The notes beneath the pieces were generated by a model. It did not search any database. It saw only the letters and a program-made list of their open reading frames with translations, and was not told the origin of the DNA. Position numbers and translations under genes: made by a program. Of a DNA stretch of 20,284 bases, positions 1 to 7,012 are shown one piece after another. The stretch covers positions 1 to 20,284 of the forward strand of contig DCPZ01000092.1 of the NCBI GenBank assembly GCA_002323795.1, read 5' to 3'. Origin of the DNA: Flavobacteriales bacterium UBA1531 (GTDB lineage: Bacteria; Bacteroidota; Bacteroidia; Flavobacteriales_D; Sanyastnellaceae). Numbering within the stretch: position 1 is the stretch's first letter; each line of letters opens with the position of its first letter.

Positions 1-62
1 AGACGCGCACGACTCAAACTCGTGTTCCGCAAGGAGTGTGGGTTCGATTCCCACTCCGGGTA
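1..62 (+). tRNA. tRNA-Leu (anticodon CAA), 5' end missing
   Basis: The window opens inside a tRNA. The anticodon stem CACGA (8-12) pairs with TCGTG (20-24) around a 7-nt loop CTCAAAC, giving anticodon CAA at 15-17, which reads the Leu codon UUG. A long variable arm with stem TCC (26-28) / GGA (33-35) follows, as expected for a class II tRNA such as Leu. The T arm is GTGGG (38-42), loop TTCGATT, CCCAC (50-54). The acceptor 3' strand is TCCGGGT (55-61) with discriminator A62. CCA is not encoded. The acceptor 5' strand and most of the D arm lie upstream of the window. Confidence 0.92.
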
Positions 63-87
63 CAAAAGCTGCAAATCGGCAGCGATG

Positions 88-121
88 AAAGCACTTCCTT
101 TGGGAGGTGCTTTCTTTTTTA
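88..121 (+). terminator. Rho-independent terminator after tRNA-Leu
   Basis: AAAGCACTTCC (88-98) pairs with GGAGGTGCTTT (103-113) around a 4-nt loop, and a T-rich run (CTTTTTTT) follows directly. It lies 26 bp after the tRNA, with no gene between, so it most likely ends the tRNA transcript. Confidence 0.85.
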
Positions 122-170
122 CATTTCCTTCGATGAACAGTTGTGGATAGCCTTGAAGCATTGTTTGACG

Positions 171-178
171 TAGCTTTG
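171..178 (+). promoter_or_regulatory. Bacteroidetes-type -7 box upstream of the T9SS-cargo gene
   Basis: TAGCTTTG matches the Bacteroidetes -7 consensus TAnnTTTG and ends 16 bp before the ATG at 195. I see no convincing -33 TTTG at the usual spacing; the nearest candidates are TTG at 153 and TTG at 141. Its position predicts a very short 5' leader, as in other promoters of this window. Confidence 0.6.
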
Positions 179-194
179 CCGCAAATTATCCCGA

Positions 195-1187
195 ATGAAA
201 AACCTATGTCTCCTTGGTGCGGTCGCACTTTTGTCAGCAACGCTTAACGCGCAGTTGCAATTATTTACCCCTGAACCGGGCGAGTTTTTCACCCAAGGTG
301 TTGGCGAGTATTTAACGATTCCGGAGGATTTAGGAACGACAGGACAGGTCTGGGACTTTTCGGGTACGACGACTTTGCAGTCATCGTCTGCGAGCGTTGT
401 GAGCGCAGAAAGCACCAGTCTTGGTAAGTCATTTGCGAATGCGGAGATTGCTCTTGAGGCGGGTACGACGAGTACTTATTATTCCTATGATGGCGCATAT
501 CAATTTTTCGGAGGAACGGAGAATCAGTTGATCATTGCGTATACGGACGCAGAAGAGTATTTCCCATTGCCATTCAACGTTGATGACAACTGGGAAGATA
601 CTTTTGCTGCGACATTTGGAGCGGCGGGGATCACATTTGAACGCTCAGGAACGATTTCCGCGAACTGTGTATCTCAGGGATCGTTGACGCTTCCGGGGGG
701 ACAGGTGTTGGAAGACGCTTATCGCATCTCAGTCAGCGAATACTTGATGGATTCCACATTCCTCGGGACTTACGAGATTTTCACGGAGGGGGATTATTGG
801 TTTGCGGAGGACTATCCACTTGTCGCTTTTGCCAATCTTACTCAATCCACATTTGACACAACCACGGGCGGTGAACCGATCACGCAGGAAAGTTCGTTTT
901 CCGTTTGGATGGAGTCATACACAGTGGGCATTGACCCCGTTGTTCACGCTCCAAGCTGGTCGATGATGCCCAATCCGGCAAATGCACAGCTTACGATAGC
1001 ACGCGGTAATTTTCAGGTGCCTGTTCATTGTGTTGTTTACGGGTTGGATGGTCGTGAAATGTTGCGAGAGTTGATTCACCCGGGCATTCAAGTAAGTCGA
1101 TTGGACGTTAGCCAACTTCCAGAGGGCGTTTACATGGTGCAGCTGGGCGAAAGTCAGCAAGCTCAGCGCTTGGTCGTCCAACGCTGA
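195..1187 (+). CDS. Secreted protein with T9SS type A sorting domain
   Basis: 330 aa of unknown function, predicted to be exported. Residues 1-19 form a Sec signal peptide (MKNLCLLGAVALL, cleavage probably before Q20). Residues 20 to about 245 are a Ser/Thr/Gly-rich, aromatic-bearing domain that I cannot assign and that looks all-beta. Residues about 250-330 have the layout of a T9SS type A C-terminal domain: MPNPAN near the start, VVYGLDGREM in the middle, then LPEGVYMVQL and the ending QRLVVQR. Such domains direct passage through the T9SS outer-membrane translocon and are cleaved during attachment or release. The gene stands alone: the tRNA terminator lies upstream and a convergent gene downstream. 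The start is supported by the signal peptide and by the -7 box 16 bp upstream. Export is well supported; a function is not. Confidence 0.9.
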   Translation: MKNLCLLGAVALLSATLNAQLQLFTPEPGEFFTQGVGEYLTIPEDLGTTGQVWDFSGTTTLQSSSASVVSAESTSLGKSFANAEIALEAGTTSTYYSYDGAYQFFGGTENQLIIAYTDAEEYFPLPFNVDDNWEDTFAATFGAAGITFERSGTISANCVSQGSLTLPGGQVLEDAYRISVSEYLMDSTFLGTYEIFTEGDYWFAEDYPLVAFANLTQSTFDTTTGGEPITQESSFSVWMESYTVGIDPVVHAPSWSMMPNPANAQLTIARGNFQVPVHCVVYGLDGREMLRELIHPGIQVSRLDVSQLPEGVYMVQLGESQQAQRLVVQR

Positions 1188-1199
1188 TTCTACAATCAG
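1184..1199. terminator. Short hairpin between convergent genes (possible bidirectional terminator)
   Basis: CTGATT (1184-1189) pairs perfectly with AATCAG (1194-1199) around loop CTAC. It overlaps the stop codon of the T9SS-cargo gene and sits 5 bp from the stop of the convergent PurF-like gene. The stem is short and no T-run follows on either strand, so a terminator role is only a guess. Confidence 0.35.
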
Positions 1200-1204
1200 G
1201 CGCC

Positions 1205-3097
1205 TCAGTAAGCCCGGCCGTTCCGGCCTTCCATGTAATAAACAAATGCACGGTTCACGACCTTATTGCCTCCAGGTGTTGGGAAGTTTCCAGTGAAGTA
1301 CCAATCTCCAGTGTGATTAGGGCACGAAGCGTGCAATCCTTCGATGGTTTGGAAAACGATTTTCACCTCGGCCTTCATGCCTTTGGGGGTCAGGAGTAAT
1401 GAAATTTCTTCACTCAATTCGTTGGCGTTAAACGGCTCATAGATCGCTTTGACGCGGTTGACGTTTTCTTCTTTGGGAAGCTCCAGTTCTTTTTTGCAGG
1501 CTGCGTATGTTTCGTCGATGACGCCTTCCATTCCGCGCTTCTTAAGTAAGCTAATTGCGGCTTGAAATGCGACGAAGTCGCCCATTTTAGCCATGTCAAT
1601 TCCGTAACAATCGGGGTAGCGAATTTGAGGAGCGCTTGAAGCGACAACAATGCGTTTGGGCTCGAGTCGATCTAGAATGCGCAGGATGGACTTCTTCAAG
1701 GTTGTGCCGCGTACAATGCTGTCGTCAATCACTACGAGGTTGTCCTCTCCTTTGCGCACTGTGCCATATGCGATGTCATACACGTGTGCCACCAAGTCAT
1801 CGCGTCCAGCGTCCTCTGTAATGAAGGTTCGAAGTTTAGCGTCTTTGATGGCTATTTTCTCCATCCGCGCTCGCTCGTCTAGGATGGCACGCACTTCATC
1901 TGGGTGGGCGTTTTCTCCGAGACCCAAAATTCGAGAAATCTTGGCTTGGTTGAGGTAATCTTCCAACCCTTTAATCAAACCAAAAAAACAGACCTCAGCC
2001 GTATTAGGAATGAAGCTGGTGACGGTGTTGTCCAAGTCATGCTCAACCGCTTCGAGAATTTGCGGAACCATGTTGCGTCCGAGTTCTTTCCGTTCGGTGT
2101 AAATGTCCTTGTCGTTGCCTCGGCTGAAATAAATGCGTTCAAAACTGCATGCCGCTCGTTCGCCAGGGGTTTTCACTTCGGGCATGCTCACGTCGCCATT
2201 GCGTTTGATGATCAGTGCGTGCCCGGGGCTTACCTCTTGCACACGATCTGCAGCAATATTAAATGCCGTTTGTATGACGGGCCTTTCGCTTGCTACGACC
2301 ACCACTTCGTCGTCTTCGAACCAGAAGGCAGGTCGAATTCCATTGGGGTCACGCATCACGAAAGCATCGCCATGACCAACCAATCCGCACATCACATAAC
2401 CACCGTCTAGTGAGTTTGCCGCGTGCTTGAGAATGGTAGGGATTTCCAATTGTTCGGCGATTTGCTCGGAGATTTCGGTATTTTCAAGCCCCTCATCCTT
2501 CAATGAATCGAATATCCGTTGATTCTCTAGATCTAGGAAATGACCGATGCGCTCTAGGATTGTGACGGTATCAGCCTGTTCCTTGGGGTGCTGACCCAAT
2601 CGCACCAGCTTATCGAAAAGCTCATCGGTATTGGTCATATTGAAGTTCCCAGCGACGACCAAGTTGCGCGTTCGCCAGTTGTTTTGACGCAGGAATGGAT
2701 GGCAATTTTCGACCTCGTTTTTGCCGTAAGTGCCGTAACGGAGATGCGCGAGGAATAACTCTCCTGTGAATGCTTTTTCGCGCTGGAGGAATGCCGCATC
2801 TTCCAGCTGATCTTTCTCGAGACCTTCAAAGCGCGGCATGATTCTACTGAATACATCTTGAATGGGGCGGGAATCCACCGATCTAATGCGGGATATGTAA
2901 CGCTTTCCAGGCGGGACATCGATTTTGATGTTGGCCAGGCCAGCACCGTCTTGGCCACGGTTGTGTTGCTTCTCCATGAGCAAGTACATCTTGTTGAGAC
3001 CATAAAAGGCCGTACCGTACTTATCGATGTAATGCTGCAAAGGCTTCTTGAGCCGAAGCATTGCAATGCCGCATTCGTGTTGGAGAAAATCGCTCAT
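1205..3097 (-). CDS. Long PurF-like amidophosphoribosyltransferase (Bacteroidetes type)
   Basis: 630 aa. The N-terminal class II (Ntn) glutamine amidotransferase domain begins with MSDFLQHECGI. Cys9 is the expected nucleophile, exposed once an 8-residue propeptide is removed. RGQDGAG (47-53), HLRYGTYG (118-125) and DPNGIRP (250-256) are further family motifs. The C-terminal phosphoribosyltransferase domain has a complete PRPP loop, VVIDDSIVRGTT (455-466). PurF makes 5-phosphoribosylamine from PRPP and glutamine, the first step of purine synthesis. Canonical PurF is about 470-500 aa; this protein carries extra sequence between the domains and a roughly 100-residue tail. From memory, Bacteroidetes often carry such a ~630-aa paralogue beside an ordinary PurF, so the committed purine step may belong to another gene. 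The gene has its own -7 box and no purine neighbours. Confidence 0.88.
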   Translation of the reverse strand: MSDFLQHECGIAMLRLKKPLQHYIDKYGTAFYGLNKMYLLMEKQHNRGQDGAGLANIKIDVPPGKRYISRIRSVDSRPIQDVFSRIMPRFEGLEKDQLEDAAFLQREKAFTGELFLAHLRYGTYGKNEVENCHPFLRQNNWRTRNLVVAGNFNMTNTDELFDKLVRLGQHPKEQADTVTILERIGHFLDLENQRIFDSLKDEGLENTEISEQIAEQLEIPTILKHAANSLDGGYVMCGLVGHGDAFVMRDPNGIRPAFWFEDDEVVVVASERPVIQTAFNIAADRVQEVSPGHALIIKRNGDVSMPEVKTPGERAACSFERIYFSRGNDKDIYTERKELGRNMVPQILEAVEHDLDNTVTSFIPNTAEVCFFGLIKGLEDYLNQAKISRILGLGENAHPDEVRAILDERARMEKIAIKDAKLRTFITEDAGRDDLVAHVYDIAYGTVRKGEDNLVVIDDSIVRGTTLKKSILRILDRLEPKRIVVASSAPQIRYPDCYGIDMAKMGDFVAFQAAISLLKKRGMEGVIDETYAACKKELELPKEENVNRVKAIYEPFNANELSEEISLLLTPKGMKAEVKIVFQTIEGLHASCPNHTGDWYFTGNFPTPGGNKVVNRAFVYYMEGRNGRAY

Positions 3098-3129
3098 GCA
3101 ATGTGCAGATTTGGCGCGTTGGTGCTATG

Positions 3130-3137
3130 CAAATGTA
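3130..3137 (-). promoter_or_regulatory. -7 box for the PurF-like gene
   Basis: Read on the minus strand the site is TACATTTG, an exact TAnnTTTG match. It lies 32 bp upstream of the ATG at 3097, in the 67-bp gap after the desulfhydrase-like gene, so the PurF-like gene probably has its own promoter. No clear -33 element is visible. Confidence 0.55.
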
Positions 3138-3164
3138 GTGTCCGCCGCATCATGTTTCAGACCA

Positions 3165-4160
3165 TCAAGGGGCATTTTTATCTTTTGAAAACTGCCTGAA
3201 TCTGTTTCCTTGGATTCCACCTGTGTGCACGAATAAAATGCGCGATCCGTTGCGAAGTGATATGTGGCGTTGGGTGGAGGGAAGCGATAGAACGGATTGA
3301 AGCTTCATCATGCTTTTTGCCGTGTAAACACTGTCAAGCTCAATGTTAGTTTCGGACTGAAACTGTTGCATAAAACGTCTCACCGCGGCATTGACCTTTC
3401 CAAACCCTCCTTGATGCGCATCGTTCCAAGCCGTTACATTCTCCATGACTTCGCCGGCCCATCGTCCATCGACCAAGGCGCTTTCCAAACATTCTTGAAC
3501 CAAACCACCCATATCAACCCCTTTGAGAGCGCTGGCCGCAAACAGATGCGATTCGCCGCGCAGAGCAATCGCGATGCCCGCGGCAGTCGCACCGGTTCCG
3601 GCGCTTACAACGATAGCGTCCCAGGGCCTCTGCAAATCATCGCTTGAAATCAGGCCTTGGCACCCCATTGTTCCGAGTGCATCGCCAGCTCCTTCGGGCA
3701 CAATCCAAGGATTATCGAACTGATCCCGGAGCCATGCCTTGAAAAATGGGAGGTGCTTTTCGCGGTATTCTGCTCGTGAGACAGGTGCTAATTCCATTCC
3801 CCAATTCACGCAGTCTTGAAGGGTTGGTGTGAGTTTTTTCAGTTCATGGGCTTCGGCTCGCACCACACCAATTGTGCGTATTCCGAGAGCATGTCCTGTT
3901 GCTGCTGTTGCGTGCAAGTGATTTGACCATGCCCCACCAAATGTGAGCATCGCTGGTTGGTGCATGCGCTGGGCTCGTTCCACATGAAATTGTAGCTTCC
4001 AAGCCTTGTTCCCAGGAGCGGGGCCAGAAACTGAATCGAGGCGACGCACATGAAAATCAATTCCTGCCGCTTCGGTAACCGACCAGCGTATTCGCTCTGT
4101 TTGTGGCAGGGGTGGCGAAAATTGAGGAGATGTGGCAGGAGAATGGGAACGCGGTTTCAT
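3165..4160 (-). CDS. PLP-dependent D-cysteine desulfhydrase / ACC deaminase family protein
   Basis: 331 aa, fold-type II PLP enzyme. PGNKAWKL (49-56) carries the Lys expected to bind PLP (Lys52, from GNK). TFGGAWSNH follows as the substrate-side loop, and SAGTGATAAG is the Gly-rich phosphate-binding loop. The C-terminus holds the family motif ILFVHTGGIQG. Family members release pyruvate, ammonia and sulfide from D-cysteine, or deaminate 1-aminocyclopropane-1-carboxylate; sequence alone does not decide the substrate. I chose ATG 4160 over the upstream ATG at 4292 for two reasons. Residues before 4160 do not resemble the family, and that DNA encodes a recognisable DUF5522 protein on the other strand with a promoter at 4167. 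No promoter is evident on this strand. Confidence 0.85.
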   Translation of the reverse strand: MKPRSHSPATSPQFSPPLPQTERIRWSVTEAAGIDFHVRRLDSVSGPAPGNKAWKLQFHVERAQRMHQPAMLTFGGAWSNHLHATAATGHALGIRTIGVVRAEAHELKKLTPTLQDCVNWGMELAPVSRAEYREKHLPFFKAWLRDQFDNPWIVPEGAGDALGTMGCQGLISSDDLQRPWDAIVVSAGTGATAAGIAIALRGESHLFAASALKGVDMGGLVQECLESALVDGRWAGEVMENVTAWNDAHQGGFGKVNAAVRRFMQQFQSETNIELDSVYTAKSMMKLQSVLSLPSTQRHISLRNGSRILFVHTGGIQGNRFRQFSKDKNAP

Positions 4161-4166
4161 AGGTGG

Positions 4167-4174
4167 TAAATTTG
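4167..4174 (+). promoter_or_regulatory. -7 box for the DUF5522-hutU unit
   Basis: TAAATTTG is an exact TAnnTTTG match, ending 4 bp before the ATG at 4179. A start site about 6 nt downstream would give an almost leaderless message. The box sits in the 18-bp gap between divergent genes. No -33 TTTG is visible, and the -33 region would lie inside the coding start of the divergent gene. Confidence 0.5.
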
Positions 4175-4178
4175 CAAC

Positions 4179-4340
4179 ATGCGGAGCGATTTGGACCCCG
4201 AAGATTTTTATTACAGCCCGGAAGGCTTCATTGTCTTTACGGAACAATATCACCTCAAGCGGGGTCATTGTTGTCAGAGCGGCTGCAAACATTGTCCATA
4301 TGGATATGATCGTCGCACCGGAAAAATTCGAAAACCATGA
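4179..4340 (+). CDS. DUF5522-family small protein with a CC-x3-C-x2-C cysteine cluster
   Basis: 53 aa, starting MRSDLDPEDFYYSPEG and ending TGKIRKP. After an acidic, aromatic N-terminus come VFTEQYHLKRGHCC and SGCKHCPYGY, the conserved core of DUF5522. The four cysteines (31, 32, 36, 39), with His30 and His38, form a compact cluster that could bind zinc or an iron-sulfur centre. No function is established for the family as far as I know. Its stop codon overlaps the hutU ATG (ATGA, 4337-4340), so the two are probably translationally coupled. It lies opposite an N-terminal extension that would otherwise be given to the desulfhydrase-like gene. The size makes it easy for gene callers to miss, but the motif match is strong. 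A -7 box lies at 4167. Confidence 0.85.
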   Translation: MRSDLDPEDFYYSPEGFIVFTEQYHLKRGHCCQSGCKHCPYGYDRRTGKIRKP

Positions 4341-6370
4341 CTACTTCCATGAATCCTGATGAGTTGATAGCCTTTCAATCGGAAATTTCCGAGGGCATTC
4401 CGAAAGTTTTGCCGTCTGCAGCCGGGAGATCAGAAAACGTGAGCCATGCCCCGGTCAGGAAAGACATTCTGACGCCGGTAGAAAAGGAATTGGCGCTGCG
4501 CAATGCATTGCGTTATTTTCCTGCTGAGACGCACCACGAATTGGCGCCTGAATTCGCCCAAGAACTGAAGGATTACGGTCGAATTTACATGTATAGGCTG
4601 CGGCCGAAACACCCTGTCTATGCTAGGCCAATAACAGCTTATCCAGCGGAATGTCAGCAGGCGGCTTCAATCATGCTGATGATCCAAAACAACTTGGACC
4701 CGGCTGTGGCTCAACACCCAGAAGAGCTGATTACGTATGGTGGAAACGGAGGTGTGTTTCAAAACTGGGCACAGTACCGGCTAACGATGCAGTACCTGAG
4801 CCAAATGACAGAGGATCAGACCTTGGCGATGTACAGCGGCCATCCCATGGGGCTTTTCCCATCACACAAGGATGCTCCACGTGTGGTGGTGACCAATGGC
4901 ATGGTGATTCCGAATTATTCGAAACCGGACGACTGGGAGCGAATGAACGCGATGGGAGTTTCGCAATACGGCCAAATGACGGCGGGGTCCTATATGTACA
5001 TCGGCCCTCAAGGCATTGTGCACGGAACCACCATAACAGTTTTGAATGCCGTGCGAATGAATGACAAAACAGGCACTGGCCCTGCGGGCAAACTTTTCGT
5101 TACTGCAGGATTGGGTGGAATGAGCGGAGCGCAACCGAAGGCTGGAAACATCGCTGGGGTTGTGAGTGTCACGGCAGAAGTGAATCCAGACGCTGCGTAC
5201 AAACGTCACGAGCAAGGTTGGGTGGATCATGTTGTGACCGACGTCGAAGAATTAGCGAGACGCGTAAAGGTTTCAGTGGAAGCCAAAGAGGCTGTTTCGT
5301 ATGCGTATTTGGGCAATGTGGTGGATGTGTGGGAAGAGTTTGACCGGGCGAATGTTTTTGTCGACTTAGGATCGGATCAAACGTCGCTGCACAACCCTTG
5401 GGCAGGGGGATATTATCCTGCTGGACTTTCTTTTGAAGCTTCCAACAGCATGATGGCGAGTGATCCGGATGGTTTTGCAGCTCGCGTAAAAGAATCGCTG
5501 CGACGCCATGCCGATGCAGTCAATCAACACACTGCGCGTGGCACGTATTTCTTCGATTACGGCAACGCCTTTTTGTTGGAAGCATCGAGGTCTGGAGCAG
5601 ATATCATGAACGAAGAAGGCACAGCTTTTCGATATCCTAGCTATGTCCAAGACATCATGGGGCCGATGTGCTTTGATTACGGTTTTGGACCGTTTCGTTG
5701 GGTGTGTGCTAGTGGTGAAGCATCAGATTTGGAATTGACGGATACCATTGCGTGTGAGGTTTTGGAGGCCTTGAAGAAAGAGGCGCCATCAGAAATCCAG
5801 CAGCAAATGGACGACAACATTCGTTGGATCAAGGGAGCGCAAGCCAACCGACTGGTGGTTGGTTCGCAGGCGCGAATCTTGTACGCAGATGCCTTGGGCC
5901 GAATGAAGATCGCCAAGGCCTTTAACGATGCGATTGCTTCAGGCAGATTGGCGGGGCCGGTTGTTTTGGGCCGCGATCACCACGATGTGTCAGGCACCGA
6001 TTCTCCATTCCGGGAGACGTCTAATATTTATGATGGCTCTGCTTTTACAGCGGACATGGCCGTTCAAAATTTTGCAGGTGACGCGTTTCGTGGCGCGACA
6101 TGGATTTCATTGCACAACGGTGGAGGTGTGGGCTGGGGTGAAGTCGTCAATGGTGGTTTCGGCATGCTGATCGACGGCAGTGCAGATGCAGAACGTCGTC
6201 TCACCTCTATGCTTCATTGGGACGTCAACAACGGGATTGCTCGCAGAAGTTGGGCTCGAAATGAGGGAGCGGAGTGGGCGATTCAACGCGCCATGGAACA
6301 AGAACCATTGCTCAAAGTCACCTTGCCAGCGCATGCAGACGACGAGGTGGTTGCTGAAGCGCTCAAATAA
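4337..6370 (+). CDS. hutU: Urocanate hydratase, long form
   Basis: 677 aa cytosolic enzyme. It hydrates urocanate to 4-imidazolone-5-propanoate, the second step of histidine breakdown, using tightly bound NAD+ as electrophile. The family core is clear: ITYGGNGGVFQNWAQYR, YSGHPMGLFP, the NAD-binding GLGGMSGAQPKAGN (from residue 258), VVLGRDHHD and HNGGGVGWGE. Classical bacterial enzymes are about 555 aa; this is the longer type, with an N-terminal extension and an insertion before GPMCFDYGFGPF. Where classical enzymes have the signature FQGLPARICW, this one has GSQARILY (509-516), so the signature Cys is replaced. I believe this is normal for the long form. The ATG overlaps the DUF5522 stop, and the stop overlaps the next ATG by 1 nt. 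No hutH, hutI or hutG is present in the window. Confidence 0.95.
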   Translation: MTTSMNPDELIAFQSEISEGIPKVLPSAAGRSENVSHAPVRKDILTPVEKELALRNALRYFPAETHHELAPEFAQELKDYGRIYMYRLRPKHPVYARPITAYPAECQQAASIMLMIQNNLDPAVAQHPEELITYGGNGGVFQNWAQYRLTMQYLSQMTEDQTLAMYSGHPMGLFPSHKDAPRVVVTNGMVIPNYSKPDDWERMNAMGVSQYGQMTAGSYMYIGPQGIVHGTTITVLNAVRMNDKTGTGPAGKLFVTAGLGGMSGAQPKAGNIAGVVSVTAEVNPDAAYKRHEQGWVDHVVTDVEELARRVKVSVEAKEAVSYAYLGNVVDVWEEFDRANVFVDLGSDQTSLHNPWAGGYYPAGLSFEASNSMMASDPDGFAARVKESLRRHADAVNQHTARGTYFFDYGNAFLLEASRSGADIMNEEGTAFRYPSYVQDIMGPMCFDYGFGPFRWVCASGEASDLELTDTIACEVLEALKKEAPSEIQQQMDDNIRWIKGAQANRLVVGSQARILYADALGRMKIAKAFNDAIASGRLAGPVVLGRDHHDVSGTDSPFRETSNIYDGSAFTADMAVQNFAGDAFRGATWISLHNGGGVGWGEVVNGGFGMLIDGSADAERRLTSMLHWDVNNGIARRSWARNEGAEWAIQRAMEQEPLLKVTLPAHADDEVVAEALK

Positions 6371-6930
6371 TGGATGCCTACGCGCTTGAATTTGATGCAA
6401 ATTCAGAATGGCTTGACCTCAAAGGCAGTCGTTTCGAGTCTTGCACATTTCGCAATGTGACTTGGACAGCACGTGATTTGCGAGGCGCTCGATTTGAGGA
6501 TTGTGATTTCCACGACTGCGACCTTTCCAATGTGAAAACCACGGGGCTGGGCTTTCAAGAAGTGAGGTTTGAGGGGTGCAAACTCTTGGGTGTCAAGTTT
6601 GAGCTGTGCAATCCGCTGGGCCTATCCTTTCAACTGAGCGGATGCAATCTCACAGCATCATCATTTCATGCGTTGGACTTGAGGCGCGTAAAGTTTGAAA
6701 AGTGCAATGCACAAGACGTAGATTTCACAAAAGTTCGAGCTGAGAGGGTCTGCTTCAACGAAGTGGATTTGAAAGGCGCACTGTTTGAGCAAACCAACCT
6801 GAAGGGCGCGGATTTTACATCGGCGGAGCATTGGCGCATCGACCCAAATGAGAACGCGCTGCAAAATGCGAAGTTTCGCAAAAAGGAATTGTCAGGATTG
6901 CTCGAATTTTGGCGGCTGGACATCATCTGA
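6370..6930 (+). CDS. Pentapeptide-repeat protein
   Basis: 186 aa. From about residue 15 to 150 the sequence follows the A(D/N)LxX pattern with Phe or Leu at the central position: GSRFESCTF, GARFEDCDFHDCDL, VRFEGCKL, VKFEKCNAQDVDF, VDLKGALFEQTNLKGADF. This predicts a right-handed quadrilateral beta-helix. The tail (IDPNENALQNAKFRKKELSG) resembles the end of the Qnr-like/YjbI-like group, in which IDP is followed by a C-terminal helix. Some such proteins mimic DNA and protect gyrase from quinolones; many have no known role. There is no signal peptide, so it should be cytosolic. Its ATG overlaps the hutU stop (TAATG), implying co-translation. It is the last gene before the TetR-efflux promoter. 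Function remains open. Confidence 0.87.
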   Translation: MDAYALEFDANSEWLDLKGSRFESCTFRNVTWTARDLRGARFEDCDFHDCDLSNVKTTGLGFQEVRFEGCKLLGVKFELCNPLGLSFQLSGCNLTASSFHALDLRRVKFEKCNAQDVDFTKVRAERVCFNEVDLKGALFEQTNLKGADFTSAEHWRIDPNENALQNAKFRKKELSGLLEFWRLDII

Positions 6931-6947
6931 AGGGTTGCCAAAAAACC

Positions 6948-6980
6948 GAGGAAACGTTTTAACGTTATTTTCGTTTCCTC
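6948..6980. promoter_or_regulatory. Inverted repeat upstream of tetR (candidate operator)
   Basis: GAGGAAACG (6948-6956) and CGTTTCCTC (6972-6980) are perfect 9-bp inverted arms separated by 15 bp. AACGTT occurs twice (6953-6958 and 6961-6966). The element lies 17 bp upstream of the tetR -7 box, where the -33 region would be, a good place for a TetR-type operator controlling its own efflux operon. Alternative: on the minus strand the hairpin is followed by GGTTTTTTGG and could act as a terminator, but no minus-strand gene needs one here. Confidence 0.5.
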
Positions 6981-6996
6981 CAGACAGCATTGAAGG

Positions 6997-7004
6997 TATC
7001 TTTG
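6997..7004 (+). promoter_or_regulatory. -7 box of the tetR-RND efflux operon
   Basis: TATCTTTG is an exact TAnnTTTG match ending 8 bp before the tetR ATG at 7013. At about 19 bp spacing upstream there is only TTTC (6974-6977), an imperfect -33 element that falls inside the inverted repeat. Binding at the repeat would therefore be expected to block RNA polymerase. Confidence 0.6.
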
Positions 7005-7012
7005 CCGCCGCA

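Noticed and set aside
1214..1230. GGCCG-TTC-CGGCC hairpin near the 3' end of the PurF-like gene
   Set aside because: It lies within coding sequence (the Gly-Arg region) with no T-run on the relevant strand; probably fortuitous.
1904..2410. 168-aa + strand frame inside the PurF-like gene
   Set aside because: Antisense to motif-bearing phosphoribosyltransferase and amidotransferase sequence.
4651..5230. Open frames of 137, 122 and 64 aa overlapping hutU on both strands
   Set aside because: They lie inside a clearly identified gene, have no family motifs and no start context; they are composition shadows.
4337..6930. A histidine-utilisation operon
   Set aside because: Only hutU is present; the neighbours are DUF5522 and a pentapeptide-repeat protein, so the term operon is not justified for the pathway.
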